A stretch of 64,000 nucleotides of DNA from Bacteroidetes bacterium GWF2_33_38 (GTDB lineage Bacteria; Bacteroidota; Bacteroidia; Bacteroidales; GWF2-33-38). Under the pieces are notes generated by a model. The model was not told where the DNA came from, did not search any database, and saw nothing but the letters and a program-made list of their open reading frames with translations. This document shows positions 1 through 8,946 of the stretch, piece by piece; within the stretch, counting starts at the first letter, position 1; each line of letters begins with the position of its first letter. A program made the position numbers and the translations under genes. The stretch spans positions 1 through 64,000 of the forward strand of contig MEOF01000065.1 in NCBI GenBank assembly GCA_001769505.1. Direction: 5' to 3'.

Positions 1-486
1 TACGAACCGCAGTTTGAGAATCCTGTTGAAAATCCATTAAACAAAACCGATTGGACATTAATTCAAGGTTCATATATTGCCCAAGGTGGCGAAAAGTTTA
101 TTACCATCGGCAACTTTCGAGAAGATAGCAAAACGGATACTGTTTTTGTTGGAGGAGTGAAAAATTATGTTTCAGTTTTTCTTGAAGATGTTTCGGTAGA
201 ATTGGACACAACAGTAGGAATAAGTGAAAAGTTAAAAGATGAAAGTGAAAAGTTGAGAGTTTATCCAAATCCAAGCACTGGCAATATAATAATAGAAAAT
301 ACAGCAGAAGATGAATTTAGTATAGAAATATTCAATTCATTAGGACAGAAAGTTTACAATAAAGATTATAAAGCTTCAAAATCTGCCAATCTACATCTTG
401 ATTTGAATAATGGAGTTTATTATTGTAAATTGCATTCAAAATCAGGAACAGAAGAGGTCAAGAAACTGATAATAAATAAATTTTGA
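1..486 (+). CDS. T9SS cargo protein, C-terminal part (5' end outside window)
   Basis: The reading frame is open from base 1, so the gene starts left of the window and only its last 161 codons are seen. The end is a type A T9SS sorting domain: a proline-asparagine-proline-serine motif (YPNPSTG) is followed by short beta-strand-like segments (EIFNSLGQKVYN), a NGVYYCKL strand and a lysine-rich tail (KKLIINKF). In this family the tail directs export through the outer membrane and is then removed. The linker before the domain is rich in Glu, Lys and Ser (SEKLKDESEKL) and is coded by a purine-rich tract. What the protein does outside the cell cannot be told, because the functional part is missing. 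A hairpin terminator lies about 35 bases downstream. Confidence 0.85.
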   Translation, partial: YEPQFENPVENPLNKTDWTLIQGSYIAQGGEKFITIGNFREDSKTDTVFVGGVKNYVSVFLEDVSVELDTTVGISEKLKDESEKLRVYPNPSTGNIIIENTAEDEFSIEIFNSLGQKVYNKDYKASKSANLHLDLNNGVYYCKLHSKSGTEEVKKLIINKF

Positions 487-496
487 GAGAAATAAA

Positions 497-601
497 ATGA
501 GACTGTTTAATAAAATATTAGCCGTAGTTATTTTAACTACGGCTTTTGTTTATCATTCAAAAGCACAAGATGTTTTTGTTCGTGAGTTGTGGATCATTTA
601 A
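497..601 (+). pseudogene. 34-codon stub of a secreted protein gene
   Basis: An ATG at 497 opens a frame that reads like a complete signal peptide: MRLFNKILAV, a hydrophobic run, then a cleavage-like SKAQ. It stops after only 34 codons (DVFVRELWII, then TAA). Nothing after the stop looks like a continuation. I read it as the surviving 5' end of an exported protein gene whose body was lost, perhaps when the adjacent toxin-antitoxin pair arrived. The same bases form a perfect 11-bp hairpin, so the alternative is that this is only a terminator with a chance frame. Confidence 0.4.
520..550 (+). terminator. Strong hairpin with T-rich tail
   Basis: AGCCGTAGTTA (520-530) and TAACTACGGCT (534-544) form a perfect 11-bp stem with a TTT loop, followed by TTTGTTT. 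This fits an intrinsic terminator for the T9SS gene ending at 486. It lies inside the 34-codon stub, so the two readings compete. Confidence 0.55.
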
Positions 602-685
602 AGAAACACAGCCAGAGCATTTTAGAAGTCATGAGTTTTCCTGTAGAATTTTGAATTAATCCTTTCGTGAATTGAAAAAATTGCA

Positions 686-693
686 TAAATTTG
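686..693 (+). promoter_or_regulatory. Bacteroidota -7 box for the toxin-antitoxin pair
   Basis: TAAATTTG matches the TAnnTTTG -7 element and lies 25 bases before the toxin ATG at 719. A clear TTTG box is not seen at the usual distance; TTTCG near 664 is the closest candidate. Confidence 0.4.
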
Positions 694-718
694 TATCCGA
701 ATGAATACAGTGAAATAA

Positions 719-1018
719 ATGTACATAATTGAGAAAACAGACGAGTTTGACAAATGGCTACGAAAATTAAAAGATTTAAGAGCCAAAGCCAAAATATTGT
801 TTCGCATTCAAAAAATTGAGAATGATGAACACTTTGGAGACTGCGAACCTGTTGGCAATGGGATTCGGGAATTAAAAATTGACTACGCTAAAGGTTACAG
901 AGTATATTTTAAAGAATCAGATGGGAAAATCATTATTCTACTCATTGGTGGAGATAAATCATCTCAACACAAAGACATTGAAAAGGCAAAAGAGATTTTA
1001 AAAAAAATTAAAAAATAG
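719..1018 (+). CDS. Type II toxin, RelE/ParE (HigB-like) family
   Basis: A 99-residue basic protein with the layout of addiction-module killer proteins of the RelE/HigB-like group: FDKWLRKLKD near the start, an arginine in the first helix pair, a central GIRELKIDY strand, the YRVYFKE strand, and a lysine-rich C-terminal helix (DIEKAKEILKKIKK). Family members are ribosome-dependent or free mRNA endonucleases. The toxin comes first and the antitoxin ORF begins 4 bases after its stop, the usual order for this group. The pair sits between gene stubs, which suits a transferred module. The family call is firm; activity is inferred. Confidence 0.85.
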   Translation: MYIIEKTDEFDKWLRKLKDLRAKAKILFRIQKIENDEHFGDCEPVGNGIRELKIDYAKGYRVYFKESDGKIIILLIGGDKSSQHKDIEKAKEILKKIKK

Positions 1019-1022
1019 AGAT

Positions 1023-1334
1023 ATGGAAACTTCAAAATTTGATATAGCGGACTATTTAGATAGTAACGAAATGATTGCAGAATATCTTAATGTTGTTTTG
1101 GCAGAAGGAAATGATTCCGATGTAATTACAGCAATCGGACATATTGCAAAATCAATTGGAATGACAAAAATTGCTCAAGAAACTGGATTAAGCAGACCAA
1201 GTTTATACAAAGCTTTATCTGATGGTGCAAAGCCTCAATTTAAGACAATTATGAAAGTATTAAGAGCAATCGGTGGGCAAATACAAATAAATTCCAACAA
1301 CTTAAGAAAAAACGCACCAAAACATGCGGTATAA
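1023..1334 (+). CDS. Antitoxin of the RelE/HigB-like pair, HTH protein
   Basis: A 103-residue protein of the addiction-module antidote type. It opens with DIADYLDSNEMIAEYLNVVL. It then has a helix-turn-helix (IGMTKIAQETGLSRPSLYKALS, about residues 45-66) and a short tail with GAKPQFKTIMKVLRAIG. In this family the protein neutralises the toxin and represses their shared promoter through the HTH. It follows the toxin gene by 4 bases and is almost certainly co-transcribed with it. The C-terminal 12 residues (NNLRKNAPKHAV) are basic and less conserved-looking. Confidence 0.85.
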   Translation: METSKFDIADYLDSNEMIAEYLNVVLAEGNDSDVITAIGHIAKSIGMTKIAQETGLSRPSLYKALSDGAKPQFKTIMKVLRAIGGQIQINSNNLRKNAPKHAV

Positions 1335-1549
1335 AAATTACCTGTACAGAAGGTTTATCAAGGGTTGCAACCCACTTCAACCTTTATGTAACTTGATATG
1401 GAATCGCCCACCATCGTTACAATTCCAAACAAAGTTGCCTTACATAGGAACAACATAATCAGATATGCGTTTTTAAATAAAATTCAACCATAGCTAAATA
1501 TTTTTAATCCAAATCGAGTCTTTTTCCGATATTTGCATTTTGAATTACG
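1335..1549. other. Intergenic stretch with nested inverted repeats
   Basis: No gene is seen. GGGTTGCAACCC (1362-1373) is a perfect palindrome inside wider arms AAGGTT/AACCTT and TATCAAG/CTTGATA. A further GGAAT/ATTCC pair follows. No T-tract makes it a clear terminator. It may be a small structured element, or the scar of whatever brought in the toxin-antitoxin pair. Confidence 0.35.
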
Positions 1550-3373
1550 ATGAAAAAACTCGAATTATTAGCTCCCGCCAAAAATCTCGAATCGGGAATT
1601 GCTGCCATTAACGCAGGCGCCGACGCTGTGTATATTGGAGCCGAACAATTTGGAGCAAGAGCTGCCGCCGGAAACTCTGTTGACGATATTGGGAAACTGG
1701 TTGAATACAGTCATTTATTTCACGTAAAAATTTATGTAACATTAAACACGATTTTGTACGATAACGAATTGCCGAATGTTGAAAGTTTGATACAAAAACT
1801 CTACAACATTGGAGTCGATGGGCTTATTATTCAAGATATGGGAATTTTAGAGTTCGACTTACCCAACATCAATATAATTGCAAGTACGCAAACGAATAAC
1901 AGAACGGTCGAAAAAATTAAGTTTCTCGAAAACATTGGATTCAGCCGTGTGATACTTGCTCGCGAATTGTCGATTACAGAAATCAACGAAATAAAAGCAG
2001 CAACAAATATTGAATTGGAATTTTTTATTCATGGTGCTTTGTGCGTTTCGTATAGCGGACAATGCTATTTTAGTCAAGAAATCACAGGCAGAAGTGCCAA
2101 TCGTGGCGAGTGTGCACAACCATGTCGTTCGGCGTACGATTTAATCGATTCAGAAGGAACCGTAATTTTAAAAAACAAACATTTGTTTTCGCTAAAAGAT
2201 TTAAACCTTTCAGAAAAAATATCGGCTTTAGCAAATGCCGGAATTAGCTCGTTTAAAATCGAAGGTCGATTAAAAAACATATCGTACGTAAAAAATGTAA
2301 CCGCCTATTATCGAAACCTAATTGACCAATTGATACTTTCCAATCCTCAACAATACAGCAGAGCCTCATCGGGAAAAACAATCTTGCGTTTTACGCCGAA
2401 TATCGAATCGGTTTTTAATCGAGGTTTTTCGACGTATTTCGTCGATGGGCGACAATCGAATTTGGCTTCGTTTGACACACAAAAATCGTTGGGAGAATAT
2501 ATCGGAAAAGTGCAGAAAATTGTTGAAAATACCATAGTTGTTAAAACCGATAAAATCATTAACAATAACGATGGTTTGTGTTTTTTTAAAAATACCGAAT
2601 TGTTGGGCGTAAAAGTCAATAAAGCAACTGAAAACAAAATTACGGTGGATAATGCCGATGAACTTTTTGTGAATGCCGAACTTTACCGAAACTACAACCA
2701 CAAGCTTACGCAAGAGGTTGAGCGAGAAGACAGTGCGATACGTAAAATAAATATTTCGGTTCAACTTATTGATTCAATAGATGCACTTGCGGTTGTGATT
2801 GTAGATGAAGACCAAATAGAGTCTATTCTTTATATTATCGAAAATCTTCAAGAAGCCAACAATAAAGAAAAAGCGATTGAAACAATCATAAATCAATTCT
2901 CGAAAGAAGGCGATTCGATTTATTCAGTCAACAATGTAGAAATAAAAACAGCAAAATCGTATTTTTTCCCGATTAGCAAATTGAACGAAATTCGGCGACA
3001 AGCTTTTGAAAATCACAATCGAGTAAGGATTGAATTGCATGTTTTCGAAACAAAAACGATTTCAAAAAACAAGGAAAAATACATAAAAACCGAAATATCG
3101 TACAGTGAAAATGTTGCAAATAAAAACGCAATAGCTTTTTACCAAAATCACGGAGTTGGCAAAATAGAGCTTGCATTTGAAAAACTAAAACCACAGCATT
3201 CGGTTCCTATTCTTACAAGTCGGTATTGCTTAAAATTTGAAATGGGAGTTTGTCCAAAATTTAAAAATGTCGCTGCTTATAAATTTGTCGAACCGCTTTA
3301 CATTGTAAACAACAAACGGAAATATCGTTTATCCTTCGACTGTGCAACATGCGAAATGACAATAAACCGTTAA
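1550..3373 (+). CDS. U32 family peptidase-like protein (RlhA/TrhP group)
   Basis: A 607-residue cytoplasmic protein of the U32 family. The N-terminal half is a TIM-barrel-like domain beginning LELLAPAKNLESGIAAINAGADAVYIG. The family signature follows: His161, Cys165, then GQC (Cys172) and GECAQPC (Cys188, Cys192) before RSAYDL. These cysteines are those expected to bind an Fe-S cluster in the RNA-hydroxylating members. The C-terminal half resembles the long extension of the RlhA type (about 650 residues in E. coli) and ends with more cysteines (MGVCPKF, CATCEM). Known long members hydroxylate a cytidine in 23S rRNA; shorter ones act on tRNA wobble uridine. Which substrate applies here is not decided by sequence. 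It is a single gene with no co-oriented neighbour close by. Confidence 0.85.
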   Translation: MKKLELLAPAKNLESGIAAINAGADAVYIGAEQFGARAAAGNSVDDIGKLVEYSHLFHVKIYVTLNTILYDNELPNVESLIQKLYNIGVDGLIIQDMGILEFDLPNINIIASTQTNNRTVEKIKFLENIGFSRVILARELSITEINEIKAATNIELEFFIHGALCVSYSGQCYFSQEITGRSANRGECAQPCRSAYDLIDSEGTVILKNKHLFSLKDLNLSEKISALANAGISSFKIEGRLKNISYVKNVTAYYRNLIDQLILSNPQQYSRASSGKTILRFTPNIESVFNRGFSTYFVDGRQSNLASFDTQKSLGEYIGKVQKIVENTIVVKTDKIINNNDGLCFFKNTELLGVKVNKATENKITVDNADELFVNAELYRNYNHKLTQEVEREDSAIRKINISVQLIDSIDALAVVIVDEDQIESILYIIENLQEANNKEKAIETIINQFSKEGDSIYSVNNVEIKTAKSYFFPISKLNEIRRQAFENHNRVRIELHVFETKTISKNKEKYIKTEISYSENVANKNAIAFYQNHGVGKIELAFEKLKPQHSVPILTSRYCLKFEMGVCPKFKNVAAYKFVEPLYIVNNKRKYRLSFDCATCEMTINR

Positions 3374-3469
3374 ACGATTGGACAAATCAAATGATACTGG
3401 GGTTTTCCAGTTGTTTTTGTTGTGAGTTTTAAAGATTTGAAATCATTTGATATTTTAGAACTTAATTTT

Positions 3470-5029
3470 TCATTCGTATCCTAATATTTCTTCATCTATT
3501 AGAATTGTTGTTGAATCATTGCTCAAATAATCAGGAATCACAAGATTCATAGAATTAAAAATTGCAATATTTTTTCCTTTTTCCTTTAAATCTTTATATT
3601 GTTCAATAGAAGGCACAAAATTATATGACGAAAGCCCAGTATAAAACATAGCTTCAATATAATGCCTTCCCTTAACATTGAACAAAACATAATTGTCATT
3701 AAAATTAATAGTTTTAAATATTTTTTTGTTATGTGATAGCATTTCGACGTATAAATTTTCTTTATCTGAAACAGTATGTTTTTCTTGTAAAATTCGAAGA
3801 TCGAATCTTGAAAAAACAATTATCAACATTAAAGCAACGAAGATTAGAATATTGATATTCTTAATTCTGATTCGTTTCTCAATCTGATTTAAAATTTCAT
3901 CAATCAAAGATGCAAAAACTATAAAAATAATCATTGAAACGATAATGGTAAAAGAGGGCATTTTAGATGCTGCCAATGTGAAAAATAAGTAAACAAAAAA
4001 GACCATACTAAACAATGAAAAAAACAATTTTTTATCCTTGATTCGCTTATACAAAACAATGAAGGCTGGAATTATTAAGAGGTACATTGTTAACCCGTAT
4101 ATATATTTAAACTTTTCGAAATGAAACCAAAAGGTTCCACCATGCCCTTCGGTTACCACAGTAAAATGTATTGCGTTAAATTTTTGAATCTGCTCAGCCT
4201 CTATGGGATACCAAATAAACGTAAGTATTTGCCAAGGGACGGCGACAAGAAGCGTAATCAAAAAGGAAATAATAAAATCCTTGCTTTCAGAAAATTTAAA
4301 ATTTCTCTCTAATATTTTTAGAACCAACCAGCCTAAATATATCAATAAACCAACCAACCATTTACATAAAATCGCCATTCCTGAAAATAGACCAATTAAA
4401 TATATCCAAATCTTGTTTTTAGTAAAACAATATTCCAAAAACGACCAAATACTCAACGAAATATATGTAAGAAAAGAAATATCGTTGTGATCAAGTTCTT
4501 GTCTTCCAGCAACCAGTTCGGTAATATAGATTGTTGAAACCATTAATATACTTGAAATGTATCCCACGCGTCCATTAACCAACAATTTTCCAGAGCGGTA
4601 TGTTATTAAAGCTAGAATTGTTGCAAGGATAACGCTTGGTAACCTCAACGTAAATTCAGATATTCCAAACAATTTAAAACTTAAGGATATTTGCCACAAA
4701 AATAAAGGCTGTTTATGAATCCATATAAAACTTCTATCCCATCTATCGTAAGCCATATTCACAATTGGATTCTCATACAACGTCGGCATTAATGGGTGAT
4801 TCATCATGTTTTTTGCAACTAATGCGTGAAATCGTTCATCCCATAGGTTTAGAAAGGGATCTAAAAGAGCACCAAAACTAAAAATGCTGAATGCCATTAA
4901 GCCTACGAATAATAAAGAATGACTTTCTTTTTTGATTAGTTGAAAATAAAGACTTGAAAAGAAAAAAATAGCGGTTAGGACTAATAAGACAACTTGTGTA
5001 GCATCAAAAAAGAATTTATCGAACAACAT
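3470..5029 (-). CDS. Family-39-type membrane glycosyltransferase (ArnT/PMT-like)
   Basis: A 519-residue polytopic membrane protein. After two N-terminal membrane helices comes the acidic pair of the first external loop (LWDERFHALVAKNM). Then comes a conserved HKQPLFLWQISLSFKLFG segment and several further helices, ending in a soluble domain of about 100 residues. This is the layout of GT-C enzymes of family 39/83, which move a sugar from a polyprenyl-phosphate carrier to lipid A, protein or another outer acceptor. The acceptor cannot be told here. The gene stands alone, divergent from hisS. A TAATTTTG box (5057 down to 5050 on this strand) is a plausible -7 element. Confidence 0.85.
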   Translation of the reverse strand: MLFDKFFFDATQVVLLVLTAIFFFSSLYFQLIKKESHSLLFVGLMAFSIFSFGALLDPFLNLWDERFHALVAKNMMNHPLMPTLYENPIVNMAYDRWDRSFIWIHKQPLFLWQISLSFKLFGISEFTLRLPSVILATILALITYRSGKLLVNGRVGYISSILMVSTIYITELVAGRQELDHNDISFLTYISLSIWSFLEYCFTKNKIWIYLIGLFSGMAILCKWLVGLLIYLGWLVLKILERNFKFSESKDFIISFLITLLVAVPWQILTFIWYPIEAEQIQKFNAIHFTVVTEGHGGTFWFHFEKFKYIYGLTMYLLIIPAFIVLYKRIKDKKLFFSLFSMVFFVYLFFTLAASKMPSFTIIVSMIIFIVFASLIDEILNQIEKRIRIKNINILIFVALMLIIVFSRFDLRILQEKHTVSDKENLYVEMLSHNKKIFKTINFNDNYVLFNVKGRHYIEAMFYTGLSSYNFVPSIEQYKDLKEKGKNIAIFNSMNLVIPDYLSNDSTTILIDEEILGYE

Positions 5030-5193
5030 AGACCTCTTTTTACAAAAAACAAAATTACAAATTATATTATTGTTTTAATCTACAGTTGAAAAGTAAATCA
5101 TTGTGCCATTTTTATTTTTGTTTGCTTCTTATATATATTTGAATCTTTATTGCATCTCAACAAAAATTCATTTTAGGTTTTAGATAATATAAG

Positions 5194-5201
5194 TATCTTT
5201 G
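5194..5201 (+). promoter_or_regulatory. -7 promoter box for hisS
   Basis: TATCTTTG fits TAnnTTTG and lies 25 bases before the hisS ATG. The upstream box is not clear (TTTTAG at about 5171 is nearest). Confidence 0.45.
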
Positions 5202-5225
5202 CACACAGATATTTAATCCAAAGCT

Positions 5226-6731
5226 ATGTCGCAAAAACCAGCTATACCAAAAGGAACAAGAGATTTTATTCCGCAAGAAATGATTCGTCGAAACTATATT
5301 TTTGATACCATAAAATCGGTTTTTCAACAATATGGATTTTTGCCAATCGAAACCCCTGCAATGGAAAATCTTTCAACGCTGATGGGAAAATATGGCGAAG
5401 AAGGCGATAAACTTTTGTTTAAGATTTTGGATAGTGGGGATTATTTGAAAAAAAATACAATTGATGAAATAATAAATGTGCTTCTGAATGAAATTAATTT
5501 TACAAGAGATAAGCTTCAAAATGAAATTCTTAGTAATAAGAATGGTGATATAACTGAAGATAAAAATAAACTTGAAAAATTAACGGAATTTGCAGTTAAA
5601 GGAATTGAACTTTTTAATAATTCAAAAAATATTACATTAAATATTTCCGAAAAAGGTCTCCGTTACGATTTAACCGTTCCGTTTGCACGCTTTGTGGTTC
5701 AGCATCAAAACGAAATTACATTTCCGTTTAAACGCTACCAAATTCAACCCGTTTGGCGAGCCGATAGACCCCAAAAAGGTCGTTATCGTGAGTTTTATCA
5801 ATGCGATGTTGATGTAGTTGGAAGCGACTCGCTAATCAACGAAGTTGAGTTGATTCAAATTGTCGATAATGTTTTTGAAAAACTGAATGTTGAGGTTACG
5901 ATTAAAATAAACAATCGAAAAATATTGTCGGGAATTGCCGAAATAATAGGCGAAGCCGATAAAATAATCGACATTACCGTTGCTATCGACAAATTAGACA
6001 AAATCGGGCTCGAAAAAGTAAACGAAGAACTTTCCGCAAAAGGCATAAGCGAAAAAGCAATAGCACAATTGCAACCCATTATTAATTTATCGGGAACAAA
6101 TGTTGAAAAAATTGCGGATTTAAAAAGTATTTTATCTTCAAGTACTATAGGACAAAAAGGAATAGCGGAGCTTGAACAAGTTTTTAAACTTAGCTCGAAT
6201 TTAAACATTCAATCGAAAATAGAACTCGATTTGACATTGGCTCGCGGATTAAATTACTATACAGGTGCAATTTTCGAGGTTAAAGCCAACCATGTTGAAA
6301 TGGGAAGCATCTGTGGCGGCGGACGTTACGACGATCTTACCGGAATTTTCGGATTAAAAGATGTTTCGGGTGTTGGAATTTCGTTTGGAGCAGACCGAAT
6401 TTATGATGTTTTGCAGCAATTAAATCGATTTCAATCGCAAAATCTGAATAATGTAAAATTAATGTTTGCAAATTTCGGCGAACTCGAAACGGTCTATTGT
6501 ATGAAAATGCTCGAAAAAGTTCGAAAAGCCGGAATAAATGCCGAACTCTATCCCGACGCTGCAAAAATGAAAAAGCAGTTTTCGTACGCCGACAGCAAAG
6601 AAATAAAATTTGTTGCGATTGTGGGCGAAAACGAAATGCAGGTAAATAAAGTTTCGCTTAAAAATATGACTACTGGTGAGCAAAAAACGTTGTCGGTTGA
6701 GGAAATGATTGAAGTGTTAAAGAATAATTAA
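5226..6731 (+). CDS. hisS: Histidyl-tRNA synthetase with an internal insertion
   Basis: The class II catalytic core is complete: KGTRDFIP at the start, motif 1 region to [22 protein letters not shown] (residues 144-156), motif 2 [17 protein letters not shown], the histidine-specific [15 protein letters not shown], and motif 3 GGGRYDDL with [11 protein letters not shown]. An anticodon-binding domain follows. At 501 residues it is longer than the roughly 450 I expect for Bacteroidota. The extra length sits between DSGDYLKK (residue 76) and GLRYDLT (residue 144). That stretch is Asn/Lys/Glu-rich and low in complexity ([20 protein letters not shown]), and its DNA is poorer in G and C than the flanks. 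The catalytic residues look intact, so the enzyme should work. The stop overlaps the 3' end of the convergent gene by 4 bases. Confidence 0.95.
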   Translation: MSQKPAIPKGTRDFIPQEMIRRNYIFDTIKSVFQQYGFLPIETPAMENLSTLMGKYGEEGDKLLFKILDSGDYLKKNTIDEIINVLLNEINFTRDKLQNEILSNKNGDITEDKNKLEKLTEFAVKGIELFNNSKNITLNISEKGLRYDLTVPFARFVVQHQNEITFPFKRYQIQPVWRADRPQKGRYREFYQCDVDVVGSDSLINEVELIQIVDNVFEKLNVEVTIKINNRKILSGIAEIIGEADKIIDITVAIDKLDKIGLEKVNEELSAKGISEKAIAQLQPIINLSGTNVEKIADLKSILSSSTIGQKGIAELEQVFKLSSNLNIQSKIELDLTLARGLNYYTGAIFEVKANHVEMGSICGGGRYDDLTGIFGLKDVSGVGISFGADRIYDVLQQLNRFQSQNLNNVKLMFANFGELETVYCMKMLEKVRKAGINAELYPDAAKMKKQFSYADSKEIKFVAIVGENEMQVNKVSLKNMTTGEQKTLSVEEMIEVLKNN

Positions 6732-7660
6732 TCTCCAAATCTTTTTATCAATCCGTTTTTAAGTTCAAGGATAAACAAATCTCTTTCGTGGGCAGCAGAA
6801 GCTCCTGCCATTGCTCCTACAATCGGACCAAACATAAATGCTTCATTGGTAATTTTCCCTGCAAAAGCATAGAAAATAGCAACAGTTCCTTTTATCGACA
6901 ATTTACTATAATGAACACCTTTTCCAATTTTATAACAATTTATATAAATATTTTCCCCATCGCAAACGCCCCAAAATTCTTTTTTTATTTTATAATACGT
7001 TGCAATTGAATCATTAGGTTTTACTTTATAGTCGTTGCCTCCATTCATGGAAATATCAAAAGAACTTCTTTTTTTAACAATAAAATCACATTGAAATGAT
7101 GGCTCATTATTTATAAATTCTTCAAAATTTTTGTACGCACCAATTTGGGGTTTTTCAAGATTAATAGGATATTCTATTTGTTTCTCTTTTACAATGTTTT
7201 TTTCATAATTTAAGGTGTAATAATCGTAATCTTTTTTTTCAATTAAATGTGTTGCAGTATCAAATGGATTTAGTGAGTTATATTTGAGAAAGACAACCTT
7301 ATCTTCAATAATTTTACATAAAATCGAGTCGGTTTTATCTCTTAAGTAAATAATATCGACTATCATATTTTCTTCAGATTTTTTTACACTTGTAGTTAAG
7401 GTATAAAAATCATAATCAGCTTGATTAATCGTATATAATGAAGTATCCACAGATTCAAACAATCTATAACTTAAATAAGTAATTTTATCTTCAATAATCT
7501 TACATTTAATCGTATCCGAATTATCTTTTAAGATAATTAAGTCTTGAGCTTTTGCAAAACAAAAATTTAGAATTAAAACAAAAATTTAGAATTAAAACAA
7601 AAATTTAGAATTAAAACAAAAATTTAGAATTAAAACAAAAATGACGATCGTTTTTTCCAT
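6728..7660 (-). pseudogene. Exported protein gene with signal peptide broken by a 19-bp repeat array
   Basis: An intact 244-codon body (7462 down to 6728) lacks an ATG of its own at the expected place. An ATG at 7660 in the same frame starts a signal peptide (MEKTIVIFVLILNF) that runs into four tandem 19-bp copies at 7561-7636. The third copy gives an in-frame TAA. With a single copy the frame would read straight through as FVLILNFCFAKAQ and on into the body. Three extra copies add 57 bases, so frame is kept but a stop is gained. The protein has two similar units (DLIILKDNSDTIKCKIIEDK and DIIYLRDKTDSILCKIIEDK) and a Gly/Ala-rich membrane-like stretch near the C-terminus (PIVGAMAGASAA). I do not recognise the family. 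A TTG at 7462 could allow some downstream initiation. Confidence 0.65.
7561..7636. repeat. Four perfect tandem copies of a 19-bp unit
   Basis: The unit aaaaatttagaattaaaac occurs at 7561-7579, 7580-7598, 7599-7617 and 7618-7636, with partial copies on both sides. All four are identical, which points to recent slippage. The array lies in the signal-peptide codons of the gene on the minus strand and decides whether that gene is read. Confidence 0.9.
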
Positions 7661-8276
7661 ATCGTAAATGAAGGACACAAATATAGGTAAATTCCATCAT
7701 TTTGTAGAATTCCGCTTTTGGTAAAATTTGATAAAACACACTAATACCAATTGCCAATAGTATAAAGATTAGAAATAAGCCTCTAACTTTGTTTAGCAGT
7801 AAATATGCCGAAAATACAAAATCGCAATCAATTAATTATCAGTCATTTATACTTGAGTTAGATAGATTGTGTTTCAAAATGATTGTTAAAGAAATTTTGG
7901 AACAACAATGGTTAATGCCGATATTAAAGCAAAACAAGCATACAGAACGAAGTGAAAGTATGCGACATTTTGATGTTTAATCGGTATAATTTTTATTTTT
8001 TTGAAGATTATCGAAATTTTGAATAAATCAGTAATTTTCATTTGTTGGTGACAACACCAACAAAGGTGGAAAGGGGGAAACCTTTACAACCATTTTGCTT
8101 TATAAACTTTACGAACATGATAAACTTTACGAACTTTAAACTTAAAAGAGGTGCAAAATATAAATTCAGGTTTTGACGATAAATAAAAATAAAATAAATA
8201 CATTTGAATAAAATAAACAAATGGATATATTGAAAATACCCGCAATTTGCGGGTATACAATTAAAAAGAAGAAATT
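7661..8276. other. 600-bp gene-free stretch with hairpins and short repeats
   Basis: No credible gene is present. A 63-codon frame at 7789-7980 and a minus-strand frame at 8038-8220 lack family features. TTTGTTGGTG (8041-8050) and CACCAACAAA (8055-8064) form a perfect 10-bp hairpin. Further on, ataaactttacgaac occurs twice about 21 bases apart (around 8100-8135). TAACTTTG at 7784-7791 resembles a -7 box but has no supported gene. The area looks like decayed accessory DNA. Confidence 0.5.
8236..8256. promoter_or_regulatory. 9-bp perfect inverted repeat before the lipoprotein gene
   Basis: ATACCCGCA (8236-8244) and TGCGGGTAT (8248-8256) are exact complements around ATT, ending 20 bases before the ATG at 8277. 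It may be an operator or a leader hairpin. A similar but imperfect element (ACCACtctttGTGGGT) precedes the porin gene at 40618-40633. Confidence 0.45.
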
Positions 8277-8942
8277 ATGATTAAACAATTGACAATTCTT
8301 ATTACTGCAATATTGCTGCTTTCATGTAAAGGTGAAGCTGAAAAAGAATTTGAAGGAGTGATAACTTATAAAATTGACATTCAGTGTGACAATAAAGAAG
8401 CATTAGCCTATTATAAAAACACTTTTGGCTCAAAGGTAGTTTTCTATTACAAAAATGGTGATTTTAGAAGAGAGTTCTATTCTGTGGATAATAATTTAAT
8501 TAGAACAACTATCTACAAAGAGAATGCTAATAACAATTATCACTTTGGTTTAAATAATGATACAATAACTTTTCAAACAGCAGGTATTGAAAACTGTAAA
8601 ATTGAAACAATAAAATCAAAGAAAGACGAAACAACTATTCTTGATTTAAAATGTGATTACAATACTTTTAAAATAAGCAATGACACAATTGTTTATATGA
8701 ACTATAAAATGGAGTTTTGGACAAATAATGATATAATTCTCAATACAAATAGATTTAAAAAATTTAAGGATGGTAGATATGATTATTTAATAAGAGAAAC
8801 TAAATCACTCCCACTTAAATATTCTATGGATATAGGTATGGCTAAAATAAATTATACTGCAACAAATATTGATTATTCAGAATTAAAAGAAGAATTGTTT
8901 AATATTGATGAAAGCAAACCCCTTAAAGAATGGGATAAATAA
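8277..8942 (+). CDS. Hypothetical lipoprotein, 221 residues
   Basis: MIKQLTILITAILLLSCKGE is a lipoprotein signal with Cys17 as the lipidation site. The mature part opens EFEGVITYKIDIQC, a strand pattern typical of Bacteroidota envelope proteins of the DUF4412/GLPGLI sort. It continues with alternating strands (KVVFYYKNGDFRREF; FWTNNDIILNTNRF). I do not recognise a specific family. The gene ends 4 bases before an attC-like site (8947-9077), as the ORF of an integron cassette does. However, I found no matching recombination core upstream of it, so its own cassette status is unproven. Confidence 0.75.
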   Translation: MIKQLTILITAILLLSCKGEAEKEFEGVITYKIDIQCDNKEALAYYKNTFGSKVVFYYKNGDFRREFYSVDNNLIRTTIYKENANNNYHFGLNNDTITFQTAGIENCKIETIKSKKDETTILDLKCDYNTFKISNDTIVYMNYKMEFWTNNDIILNTNRFKKFKDGRYDYLIRETKSLPLKYSMDIGMAKINYTATNIDYSELKEELFNIDESKPLKEWDK

Positions 8943-8946
8943 AAAA

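Noticed and set aside
4203-4490. Forward frames inside the family-39 glycosyltransferase gene
   Set aside because: They are antisense readings of membrane-helix codons without family features.
7561-7636. Tandem repeats as a possible CRISPR array
   Set aside because: The 19-bp copies are directly adjacent with no spacers between them, and no cas genes are present.
7789-7980. 63-codon forward frame
   Set aside because: It has no family resemblance, no signal and no neighbour logic; a -7-like box before it (TAACTTTG) is not enough.
8038-8220. 60-codon minus-strand frame
   Set aside because: It is made of the TTGTTGGTG hairpin and short repeats; the protein has no sensible fold.
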